Assembly (NCBI RefSeq): GCF_000417875.1
Contig: NW_006920887.1
Location: 221,385-285,384 of the forward strand
Length of the DNA stretch: 64,000 nt
From: Pseudozyma flocculosa PF-1
Lineage: Eukaryota; Basidiomycota; Ustilaginomycetes; Ustilaginales; Ustilaginaceae
Direction of reading: 5' to 3'
A program made the position numbers and the translations under genes. Positions 43,090-52,317 of the stretch are shown one piece after another. A model generated the notes under the pieces. That model was not told where the DNA came from. It saw only the letters and a list, made by a program, of their open reading frames with translations, and did not search any database. Each line of letters begins with the position of its first letter. Position 1 is the first letter of the stretch.

Positions 43090-44890
43090 GACGGCGGCGG
43101 TTGGGGTGGTGGTGAGGAGGAGGAGGAGGGGGAGGAGGAGAAGGTCGAAGGGTGTCGAAGCGGAGCGCGTCGCGCAGAGGTGCAGAGTGCGTAGGTGGAC
43201 CTGCCGTGGGGTGGAGATTAAGTCCTCGGTGGTTGCACAGCAACTAGCAGAGGAGGATCGTCAAGGCGGCAATTGGCGGAATGTGCCCAAGGTGGACGTT
43301 GGCGATGGATGTGCTGCGCTGGAAAGAAGGTGTGCCGTGTTGGCTTGGGTTGGTCTGGCGGAGCTGGGTTGGCTGCGCTGGTCGTAGGCGGGGAAAGGGT
43401 GATGGAGTGTGAGAAGGTGGAGGGGGATGAGAGAAGGAGAGTGGAGTGGCCGCGGAAAGAGGAGGGGAGGGGAGGAAGGGAGGCGAGGGCGGGGGTCGAA
43501 GACGAGGGGTATCCGAGCTTAGCGATGGGGATAGCGGGTGGTGGTGGTGGTGGTGGTGTCGACGACGACGGCGGCGGCGGCGGCAGCGGCGGCGTCAGGT
43601 AGAGGGCGAGGCACAGCGAGAGGCAGAGAGAGAGAGAGCGAGAGAGGCAGAGGCTCGGCGGCCGCAGGAGGCGCGCGCGGCTGGGCGAGCTGCGAGCGTC
43701 GGGCGGGGCAGGCAAACGCTCGGGCAGAGAGGCAGGCGCCAGGGGCGAAAAACAGCGCGGGCGCTGCGTGAGAAGAGGCGCGCCCTGCCCTGCCCTGCCC
43801 TGCCCTGCCTCTTCGGGCGGCCCAAAGGCAGCGAGGAGGCAAGCGAAGGCAGCAGAGCCAGGCAGGCAACGCGGCAGGCTCGGCTGGCAAGCTGCAGGCG
43901 GAAATTCGAGCTCGACGCCCTCGCTCGCTGCTAGCCTAGCCCCGGCCCCTCTCTCTGCCGCCTGCCTGTCGATGTGATCAATCTGTTGACAAGCAGGCGG
44001 AGCCAGGCCGCAGCCAAGCCCGACGCAAGCCTTCCCCTGCCTGCTCGCCCTGCGTGGCCTGGCCTGGCCTGGGCTTCTTGGCAGGCTCGGGCTCAGATTT
44101 CGGTGCCGCCGACTATGTACCTCCTTTGCCCTGGCGGGCGTTGGAGAACTCCAAGGTGGGGGACGCTGCCGCAGGCCAGATAGATGTGCGCATGCCGTCT
44201 GCCTCGGAGCTCCTGAGCCGGCCGCATCGCCAGGCAGCAGCGTGGTGGGGGCACGGTCGCAGAGAGTCGCAGATCGTGCGCCAGCCTGCCAGCCTGCCTG
44301 TGCCCGACCCCCGAGCGTGCGGAGGATCGCCAGGGTCTCGTGTTTGCTTTGTTGGCCAGGCCGCTCTCAGACGACGAGGCGTTCCTGGCGCACACGGCGG
44401 ATCCGAACAGCGGCGGCCTGTCCAAGCAGCGCCAATCACCGTCGACGATGTGGGATGATGGCATCGAGAAGCCCGCCAGGAACCATCGCCGTCTGATACG
44501 ATGACAGAGAGAGACGTGCTGGCCTGCCCTGCCCTGCCCTGCCCTGCCCTACCTCCATCAGCAGAGGCGCCAGCTGGAACGACGCGGTGGCCCGACGTCG
44601 CTCTGTCGCTCGCCCGCCCGAGAGCCAGCCGGCCAAGTTCGGCTCCGTCGTGGGGACCCCTTGGCCGGTCTGAGTAGAGCGCCGATTCCCGAATTTCGCG
44701 GCCAATTTTGGCCAACTTTTCCGGGCGCAGGGGTGGCCGAAATTTTTGCCAGGCTGCTCGTGCTCGCTGTGCTCCTTGTTCGCTGTGCCTTCTTTCCACA
44801 TCAACGACCCTCGCCCGCCGTTAGCCCCCAGACAGCAACCCCGCCACCGGCACCGGCACCGGCATCTTAACCACCACCAGCAGCGACAGG
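43090..44890. other. Intergenic region with simple repeats
   Basis: Divergent spacer between the membrane protein (-) and NOP12 (+). It has GGTGGT/GGCGGC trinucleotide runs (43537-43595), a GAGA tract (43619-43655), two CCCTG pentamer runs (43783-43810, 44524-44550) and, just upstream of NOP12, CCGGCA units (44847-44865). No separate gene is seen. Confidence 0.4.
44524..44550 (+). repeat. CCCTG pentamer repeat
   Basis: About five tandem CCCTG units, the same pentamer as at 43783-43810. Confidence 0.8.
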
Positions 44891-47590
44891 ATGGGCAAAA
44901 AGTCGCAAAAGAAGGCTCAGGCCGCCACGACGTCGGCCGCACCCTCGTCCTCGGCGGCGACAACGACGCCCGCCAACGCCCTGTTCGGCGCCAAGCCCAG
45001 CGGATCCTTTGATGCCGAGCTCGATGCCTTCTTCAAGGTAGCGCCCGCGTCTGCGCCCAAACCAGCAGCGGCAGCGGCACCTGCCACCGCCAGCAAGCGC
45101 AAGGCCAGCCATGTCGAGGCGAGCGCCTCTGCCGCCAAGAAGGCCAAATCGGCCGACGAGACGACCGACGAAGACGACGGGCAAGCCGCAGAGGCTGCCA
45201 GCAGCGAGGCCGATGAGGACGAGGATGAGGATGCAGACGAGGGCGATGGCGACCTCTCGGAGCTCGACGAGGCAGAGATTGAGTCCATGGCGGACCTGAT
45301 GGATGCCGACGACTCGGTCGAAGGGGCCGGCGGCGAAGCAGCAGACATGGAAGGCGGCGACGAGGAAGAGGACGAGGAGGAGGACGACGAGGAGGACCCG
45401 GACGTGGACGAAGACGAAGATGACGACGAAGAGGATGCGGCAAAGTACGGCTCGACGACCAAGCCCAAGGCGGCCTTCGCCATCGTCCACGAGTCGCTGC
45501 AGAAGAAGGGCGCCGTGCGCAAGCCCAAAAACGCCCAGTTCGAGGACGTCGACGAGCCGTCGGAGCTCAAGGACAAGCGCACCCTCTTTATCGGCAACGT
45601 GCCCATCGAGGCCGTCAAGTCCAAGTCGCTCCAGCGGCGGCTGCGCAGGCACCTCGCCTCCCTCTCGCCCTACCCGGGCGTCACCAAGATCACCAGCCTC
45701 CGCTTCCGCTCCATCCCCTTTGCCGTCCCCACCGACGACTTCACCGCCGAGTCCGAAGAGGCCGCCGCCAAGCTCGCCAAGCGCAGGGAGCGGTCCAAGA
45801 ACTACAAAGAGGCGCTCGCCGCCGTCGAGGGCAAGGACGCCGCGTCGGCCCACCAGTTCCTCACCGCCAAGCAGAAGCGCAAGGTGGCCTACATCAACCA
45901 GGACATCAACTCGCACGCCGACACCGTCAATGCGTACGTCACCCTCGGATACCCCGACGCCGTCTTCAGGCACATCAACCAGACGAGGCGCGCCAAGCAG
46001 CAGGAGCGGGAGCAGGCAGAGGAGCAGGAGCAGGCAGACGAGCAGGACGCCGCCACGACTGGCAAGGGCGACGGCGAGGGCAGCGCCAAGCCCAAGAAGG
46101 GCAGCACCGGCTCCAAGGAGCAGCGACAGCCGGCCGACGAGCTGGCCGGCTTCGACAAACGCCTCACTGCGCCCGTGTTGGCAGCGCTGCTCGCCTCGAT
46201 CGCCGACGGCCAGCTGTTCGAGGGCCGCCACCTGCGCGTCGACCTGGTCAAGCCGCTCGAGGCGTCCGAAGTCATCGCGGCCGGCCTGGACAAGGTGACG
46301 ACGGCCGAAGGCAGCCTGGTCGGCAGCGCCGCATCGGGCACCACCGACCCCAAGCGCACCCTGTTTGTCGGCAACCTCGACTTTGAGGTCAAGGACGAGG
46401 AGATCCGCACCTTTTTCGAAAAGCTCCTCGCCGACGAGCGCGGCCCGCCGCCCGACACGCTCATCCCCGTCGTCGGGCTCGATGGCAAGCCCCCCGTCCA
46501 GCCCACGTTGTACCGCTCCAGCGCCAAGGCCGGCGGTCAGGGAGAGGGAGAGGACGATGACGACGACGGCGCTGCTTCGTCGGACGACGAGAGCGATGCC
46601 GAAGACGAGCGGACCGCCGCCGCCGCCGATCGGATGCTGGCGCTGCACGCCGCGTCGTGGGTGCGCAGCGTCCGCGTGATCCGCGACAAGGCGACGCAGA
46701 TGGGCAAGGGCATCGCCTACGTTCGCTTCCTCGACACCGAGTGCGTCGACGAGATCATGGCCATCCACGAGGCCGAAGAGGCCTTCTTCGCCAGCGTCCG
46801 AGGAGGCGGCGCCAAGGGTGCAGCAGGCGGCAAGGGTGGCGGCGGTCGCAACATCTCCAACAGCGCTCTGGCGTCGACGGCCATCGCCGTTGGAGGCAAG
46901 CAGTCCGAGTTCCGGCGCCGGCTCAAGCTGCGCGGGAGGGTGCTGCGCGTGTCGAGGTGCAAGGCCACCACCAACGCCACCAGGAACGGCCCCGGCGGCG
47001 GTAACACCAGGCAGGGTCGAACGCAGAGGCGCGACCAGGCGACACCTTCGTCGGACGAGCCGCGCACGCCGGCGCGCGGCAGTCGACCGGGCTACCGATC
47101 CAGCGGTGCACCCACGCCCAACGGATCCTCGCCCAAATTTGGCAGCGACCGTCCGGCACAGTCCCGGGCCGCCTCGACATCGACGACGCCAACAAAGAAG
47201 CACGGTCCGGCCAGCAGCAGCGGCGGCGGCGCGCCCGCCAAACCGCCACCTGCATCAGCGGCCGCGCTGGAAAAGGCGAGCATGCTGGCCAAGCTGGGCA
47301 AAGAGGAGCGCGCGGCGTTCAAGCGCAACGACGCAGAGAGGCAGCAGCGTCGCATGGAGAAGAAGAACAAGAAAAAGGCGGCCTCCAAGATCCTCAAGGA
47401 CGCCGGCAGCGGGAGGGACAAGGTCAAGCTGCCCTCGTCGTCGTCATCGTCGTCCAAGGGCGGCGCGGCCAAAGGAAAGGGCAAGAAGAGCTTCAGCGGT
47501 GCCGGTGCCCAGGCCAAGAAGGCAAAGGCCAAGGCTTCGGCGGCGGCAGGCGGCGGCAGTGGTGGGAAGCCCAAGAAGGTCAAGAAGTAG
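44891..47590 (+). CDS. NOP12: NOP12/RBM34-like nucleolar RNA-binding protein
   Basis: Single exon, 899 residues. The N-terminal 230 residues are low-complexity with a basic patch (SKRKASH, AAKKAKS) and a long Asp/Glu tract. RRM1 begins at RTLFIGNVPIEAV (about residue 230) and includes NAYVTL, ending FEGRHLRVDLVK (about 455). RRM2 begins KRTLFVGNLDFEVK (about 488), with RNP1 as KGIAYVRF (about 605-612). It ends KLRGRVLRVSRCK (about 676-688). Both RRMs have long insertions between beta strands; the one in RRM2 includes an acidic stretch. The C-terminal 200 residues are basic and Lys/Ala/Gly-rich, ending KPKKVKK. Yeast Nop12 and human RBM34 share this layout and act in 60S rRNA maturation in the nucleolus. 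Length exceeds yeast Nop12 (459) because of low-complexity regions. Confidence 0.9.
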   Translation: MGKKSQKKAQAATTSAAPSSSAATTTPANALFGAKPSGSFDAELDAFFKVAPASAPKPAAAAAPATASKRKASHVEASASAAKKAKSADETTDEDDGQAAEAASSEADEDEDEDADEGDGDLSELDEAEIESMADLMDADDSVEGAGGEAADMEGGDEEEDEEEDDEEDPDVDEDEDDDEEDAAKYGSTTKPKAAFAIVHESLQKKGAVRKPKNAQFEDVDEPSELKDKRTLFIGNVPIEAVKSKSLQRRLRRHLASLSPYPGVTKITSLRFRSIPFAVPTDDFTAESEEAAAKLAKRRERSKNYKEALAAVEGKDAASAHQFLTAKQKRKVAYINQDINSHADTVNAYVTLGYPDAVFRHINQTRRAKQQEREQAEEQEQADEQDAATTGKGDGEGSAKPKKGSTGSKEQRQPADELAGFDKRLTAPVLAALLASIADGQLFEGRHLRVDLVKPLEASEVIAAGLDKVTTAEGSLVGSAASGTTDPKRTLFVGNLDFEVKDEEIRTFFEKLLADERGPPPDTLIPVVGLDGKPPVQPTLYRSSAKAGGQGEGEDDDDDGAASSDDESDAEDERTAAAADRMLALHAASWVRSVRVIRDKATQMGKGIAYVRFLDTECVDEIMAIHEAEEAFFASVRGGGAKGAAGGKGGGGRNISNSALASTAIAVGGKQSEFRRRLKLRGRVLRVSRCKATTNATRNGPGGGNTRQGRTQRRDQATPSSDEPRTPARGSRPGYRSSGAPTPNGSSPKFGSDRPAQSRAASTSTTPTKKHGPASSSGGGAPAKPPPASAAALEKASMLAKLGKEERAAFKRNDAERQQRRMEKKNKKKAASKILKDAGSGRDKVKLPSSSSSSSKGGAAKGKGKKSFSGAGAQAKKAKAKASAAAGGGSGGKPKKVKK

Positions 47591-48075
47591 TGGTTGCGCG
47601 TGGCGATGCGGGTTTCAGCGAGCGGAACTGCGGCGGTCGTGGCAGTGCAATTCGAGGGGCCACGCCTTTTGCCTGCCGGTGCTCGTATCGTGTGCGCGTG
47701 CGTGTGCGTGTGTGTGTGCGTGTGCGTGTGCGAAGTTTTGCTGCGGACGGACCGCCTATGCGGCGGCGGATGCGGCGTGTGGCGCCGTCATCGAGGGATG
47801 AACGACCCGGATGCTAGGGTCGCTCGAGTGGGTGACGTCTGAAGCTTGGGCGAGCGAGACCCGTGACGTCGTTGGACGAGGCAGCAGGCGGCGCCAAGGA
47901 TGCTGGCTCGCTCGGCAGTGGTGGTTCATCCCTGCACTCGCCGCCGATGGCTTGTGAAGAGCGGTTCGATCGAGGTCCTGGGCTCGCTGCCAGGGGAAGG
48001 CCGGGTGACGAAGCGGGCTCGTTGCGTGCATGTCGTGCTGATGAGCCATGGCGACGTGGTGATGCCCCCTCGGCT
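47591..48075. other. Convergent intergenic region
   Basis: Shared 3' region of NOP12 (+) and the next minus-strand gene. It holds a GTGTGC/GTGTGT alternating purine-pyrimidine run at 47695-47732. No gene is seen. Confidence 0.5.
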
Positions 48076-49185
48076 TCAGTGGCGAGCCTTCTTGGCCGGA
48101 TGGACCCGGCTGCTCTCGGCCTGCTGCTCGTCACGACGCTTGCCCGACTCCTGCTGGGCCTGGTGCTTGGTCTGGGCCTGGGACTGCGGCTGCGGCGCCA
48201 CACCGGCCGCAAAGTTGCGAAGGCGCGCCACGAGAGCCGACGTCGCCTCTCGCTCCTCGAGGCTCGTTTCCTCGTCCCTTCCCTGGACCCTCGGACGGGT
48301 TGGGAGCTCCTTCTCCATCTCGCCGTCCTCGACGTTGAAGTGCGATTCCCTCTGTATGGGGCCTCTCTGGCAGCAGCGCAAGTTGAGAGCCACCTCGTAC
48401 TGCTGCAGCCGCCCGGGGAAGTCGGCGAGATAGTTCTGCGAGTTGTAGCTCTTGTAGCGTGCGCAGAAGGCGAGGAGCTCGGCCAAGATGCGCTGCAGGT
48501 GGATGAGGTGCAGATGGGGAACGATGTCCTTCGAGGACAAGTCGGGGGGTCCGCTTCCGGGAACATCCTTGCCTTTCGCGTTCGCGGCTGTCTTGGTATT
48601 CTCGTTCGTCGATGCTCCCGGGCCGGCAGCAACGGCACCGGTGGCAGTCGAGCTGCTCACATCCTTGCCGCCGCTGGAGCTGGCGATGGGGCCGTCTGCG
48701 GCGACGGTTTCTTCGCGGCTCGACTCGGCAGCTGTGCACTCATCTCCCCCGGACGCAGTTCCCCTGACGTCGTTTCCGCCCTCTCCTGCGACTACCTTCT
48801 TCCCATGCGCCTGCATGCCCGGCTCATGCTCGAGGATCAAGCAGGCCGCACGGCCAACGGTGAAGAGCCAGATCACCATGAGGTCCTGCGCGTTATTGGT
48901 CCTATCGAACCAGTTGGGAGTCTGTAGCTCGAGCATGAACTCCTGCGCCTCGGCAGCCTTGTCGACCTCGGGAGCAGCGGCACCCTGGGTCTTCGCCATC
49001 TCGACGGCGAACGTGTTTGCTCGGAATCGTGAAAAGTGCTGGGCCACGACCGTCTCCCTCGACCTCGAAACAAGGTTGTGAGGCGACCAGGACTTGTAAT
49101 GCTCGTCAAAGGCTCGGTGCCTCTCTTCCATCGCGGCAAAATCTTCCGGAGTGGCTTCCTCCAGCCACTTAATGAAGCGACTCAT
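48076..49185 (-). CDS. Hypothetical protein, 369 residues
   Basis: Single exon. I chose the ATG at 49185 (MSRFIKWLEEATPEDFAAME) because the upstream part of the open frame is Arg-rich and looks like leader. Family not recognised. Two ordered parts are separated by a low-complexity linker. The first, about residues 1-130, is helical, with HYKSWSPHNLVSRSRE and WLFTVGRAACLILEHE. The second, about 215-275, contains VPHLHLIHLQRILAELLAFC and NSQNYLADFPGRLQQYEVAL. The tail is charged, Gln-rich and ends in PAKKARH, a possible nuclear signal. No signal peptide is seen. A TATATA at 49533-49538 lies about 350 bases upstream. Confidence 0.6.
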   Translation of the reverse strand: MSRFIKWLEEATPEDFAAMEERHRAFDEHYKSWSPHNLVSRSRETVVAQHFSRFRANTFAVEMAKTQGAAAPEVDKAAEAQEFMLELQTPNWFDRTNNAQDLMVIWLFTVGRAACLILEHEPGMQAHGKKVVAGEGGNDVRGTASGGDECTAAESSREETVAADGPIASSSGGKDVSSSTATGAVAAGPGASTNENTKTAANAKGKDVPGSGPPDLSSKDIVPHLHLIHLQRILAELLAFCARYKSYNSQNYLADFPGRLQQYEVALNLRCCQRGPIQRESHFNVEDGEMEKELPTRPRVQGRDEETSLEEREATSALVARLRNFAAGVAPQPQSQAQTKHQAQQESGKRRDEQQAESSRVHPAKKARH

Positions 49186-50067
49186 GGTGGTGCGAGATTG
49201 GTTGGGCAGTGCGGATCTGCAGGTGCAGACCGAGGCGTGCACTTGGGTGCGAGATAGGTGACGAGGCGGCAGTGTGCGCAACAAAGCGAAAAAGAGGTGG
49301 CGATAGAGGCGGAGGGAGAAAGGAGCGAGGATGGATGAGGTCAGGAAGGAAGAGCCGGACGGGCGCCTGCCCGCTTGGCCTGCTCTCCGCGCGGCGGCAG
49401 CAAAGAGCAGGCCGCTGAGTCGATTTTTTTTTGGTGGGGCGGCTGACCGACGGCGGTCGGCGGAGCAGCGCACCGGCCGCGCACAGGAGGCCGACGCTCC
49501 GAATCTGCAAGTTGGCCAGCCTTCACCCATCCATATATAGCGCTTCACCAAACGCGACGACCGACCCGGCCAGATCCCTTCCATGCAGCCACGCTCCGCT
49601 CCGACGCTCAGACGAATCGAGGCTGAGTTGGGGGAAGCAAAGGCGCCGTATCGATATCATGGAGCGGTCAAAGCACGTCGGGGATCGTCACCGTCGATGG
49701 GGAAGCAACGTGATGGCGTAGGGAATCTATGTTGTACAAGGTGGCGGGCCGTTTCTACGTCGTCCCGGCCTGCCAGTGCTGCTGCTGCTGCTGCGGCGAT
49801 GTCAGCGTCGTTGAAGGGGGCCGAGGGCTCAGGTTCTAGTTCTGCCTATGTTTTTGTTGCGTCGTGGCAGCGCTGACGCAGACCCGTCGTCTTCGTCGGC
49901 CTCGAGCTGTTGTAGCGCAGGCCACGTCTAATCTCTTCGCCTCCGTCTGATCATGTATGCCTCAGGCTGGCGAGGAAGCTCGGGGGATGCGTCGGGTGCG
50001 CTTCTTGATACTCTGGCTGTGCTACGAGCACGAGCAGCCGCCGTATGGCGACGAGGCTGGGGAATCG
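49186..50067. other. Intergenic region
   Basis: Upstream region of the 369-residue unknown and 3' flank of the MFS gene (both minus strand). A TATATA is present at 49533-49538. A GCTGCT run occurs at 49780-49795. No gene is seen. Confidence 0.4.
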
Positions 50068-52317
50068 TCATGACGACGACGACGTCTTCCTCGCTCGCTC
50101 CTCTGCGTCCCTCTGCAGCTGCTGGTAGACCTTGGACTTGGCGCGGATGCTCTTGCCGTAGCCAAAGAGGATGAACGGGACCTGGGCGACAAAGACGTCG
50201 AGGGCGCGGTCGTTAGCGGCGCAATCCACTAGGGAGGCGGAGGACCGGGAGCCCAACTCACTGTGCCGAGGGCGAGGCCGACAAAGCCCGCGAGCGAGCT
50301 GGCCCACTGGTAGCCAAGGTGCTCGTACATCGGCTTGACGAAGAGCGGAAAGGCAAAGGCAAACATGTTGCGCGCAAAACTTTGCGCCGCCAGCGCCGAC
50401 GAGGCGTAGGTCAAGTAGCTGTCGCTGAGGAAGTTGAAGCACTGTGGATGGGTAGACCGGTGCGGTCAGCTTTCGATGCTGCCACGCAGAGAGGGCGAGG
50501 ATGTCGCGCTGGAAACTCACGGCCAGGTAGATGTGATAGACGCCAGTCATGAGCACGACGACGCCGACGATCCTGTTGGCCGACGCAGGGGGGAGCAGAG
50601 GCAGCCGAGTCAGCCAGCGTTCCATCACGGAGCACGACGGGATGACGAAGAAGGGCCAGCGCACTCACGGTCCCGCCATGCTGACGTGGCTATAGCTGGT
50701 CCAGCCGTAGATGAAGCAGCCGACCGGGAAGGCTACGGCGCCGACGCAGGCCGAGTAGAGGCGTGCCTCTGGTCCGCGCTTGGGGAAGTTGCGGGCGTAC
50801 ATGCGCTCCTGGAGCGGGTTGAGCAGGTTGCCGAGGATGGCTGAGAAGCAAATGGACAGGAAGACGAGGCCATTCTGGGTGCGCGACAGGGAGAACAAGG
50901 GGAGGACCGCAAAGAGAGGGGGTCAGCTTCTCGTCCGACCATGCGGAGGGCCACGGACAATCACTCACCTGGCCAGGAGTGTAATTGTGCAGCGCCGAGA
51001 CGAAGCCGATGGAGCTCAGAAGCAGGTAGAGGAAGCCCCAGGTGAAGCTCTGCGGTGCAAGAGGGCAGCAGGACAGGGTGTCAGCGGCGCCGCGCGACCG
51101 GGCAGACCGGCAACGGCAATTGGTCAGGCGAGCACTCACGACCCAGAGCGAGAAGAAGGTGACGATGGGCTCGGTGAAGAGGAAGAGGAGCGGGCGGGTC
51201 AGGCTGTTCTTGATGAGGATGGGCACCGAGGCGCGCTCCTCTTCGGCCCTCGCCCGGTAGCGCTGGTCACCCGTCGTCTTGCGGAGTCGGTGCGCTCGAC
51301 GCGTGAGGATGATGCCGCCGCGCGTCTCTTTGAGGAAGAAGGCGATCACAATGAAGCCAACGCCTGTGTAGATCGCTTGAATCCACGCTATCCAGCGCCA
51401 CTCGAGCGACGAGTTCTGCTCGACCCAGCCGGCCCAGACGGGCCCGAAGCCGGTGCCGAAGATGGCGGCGGTGGCAAAGAGTGCCATGGGCTGGCCGCGT
51501 TCCGAGGAGCGGAAGATGTCTGCGAGGCGAAGGAGGAGGAGAACAATGAAGGGGAGCAGGGTCGCCGCCGTCAGCACACCGCGGCGCAGGCAGGGAAGGC
51601 GATGTCGCGTCGAGCGGCGCCGTGCGTTGCGCTGCCGCGCCGATGGCCGCACTCACCTGCGATCGTGCCGCCGACCATGGTGGACCCGGTGGAGCCAAAG
51701 GCGCCGCTAAGGAAGCGGCAGATGAGGACGGTCTGGATGTTCTGGGCGGCGCCCACGCCGATGAAGAGGACGGTGTAGCAGAGGTGGCAGACGAGGTAGA
51801 TGGGGTTGCGGCCAAACACTTCGGAGAGGGGCGCGAGGACGAGGGGCGGGATGGCGAAGCCGAGGGCGTAGATCGAGATGCCGAGGAGCGACATGGTGTG
51901 GTTGGTGACGTTGAGGTCTCGCTCCATCGAGGGGATGCCGGGTACGTAGGCGGAGGCGGTGGCGGCCACCTCGGCGGTGAAGAAGACGGCGAGGCAGGTG
52001 ATGATCCACTTCCGGCGCGTCGAAAAGTTAAAGGGATCCTCGGGGTCGTTGTCCTCAAACTCGACCCAGATGACATCGCCGGCGGCCTCCATCTTGCGCT
52101 CCTGAGGCGTAGGCTCGGCGTGCTTTTCGAGGTCGACGACCTGGCCATCCAGGCCCGCGCCGACGGGCATGCCCTGGAGCGCGCTGTTGGGCGACTGCGA
52201 GCGCGCCAGGTCATCGTGGGCGGCGTGGGAAACTGAGCTGACTGTGCGCGCCATCTCGGAGGCCTCCGAGATGGTGTACGGTGTATGTTGAGCCGGCTCC
52301 GCAGAGGGCGGCATCAT
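50068..52317 (-). CDS. MFS transporter, DHA1 drug/polyamine exporter type
   Basis: Exons 52317-51657, 51519-51140, 51049-50969, 50874-50669, 50572-50521, 50441-50262, 50181-50068; all phases agree; 557 residues. A cytosolic N-terminal tail of about 100 residues ends with the subfamily hallmark ENDPEDPFNF-like (here DNDPEDPFNFSTRRKW). The loop 2-3 motif is APLSEVFGRNPIY, typical of fungal DHA1 exporters such as Tpo1/Flr1. Hydrophobic segments consistent with 12 helices follow, for example LAVFFTAEVAATASAYV, WIAWIQAIYTGVGFIVIAFF and VVVLMTGVYHIYLAV. It probably exports a drug-like or polyamine substrate at the plasma membrane by proton antiport. The substrate cannot be predicted, and no biosynthetic genes adjoin it. 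A TATATATA (52474-52481) lies about 157 bases upstream. Confidence 0.9.

Noticed and set aside
41494..43194. 566-residue plus-strand frame opposite the membrane protein
   Set aside because: Val/Ala/Arg/Gly-rich antisense shadow. The minus strand has a membrane segment, glycosylation sequons and a proper start.
44867..47203. 778-residue minus-strand open frame opposite NOP12
   Set aside because: It is an antisense shadow of a G/C-third-position coding gene. Its composition is Gly/Leu/Val-rich and repetitive, and the sense strand clearly encodes two RRMs.
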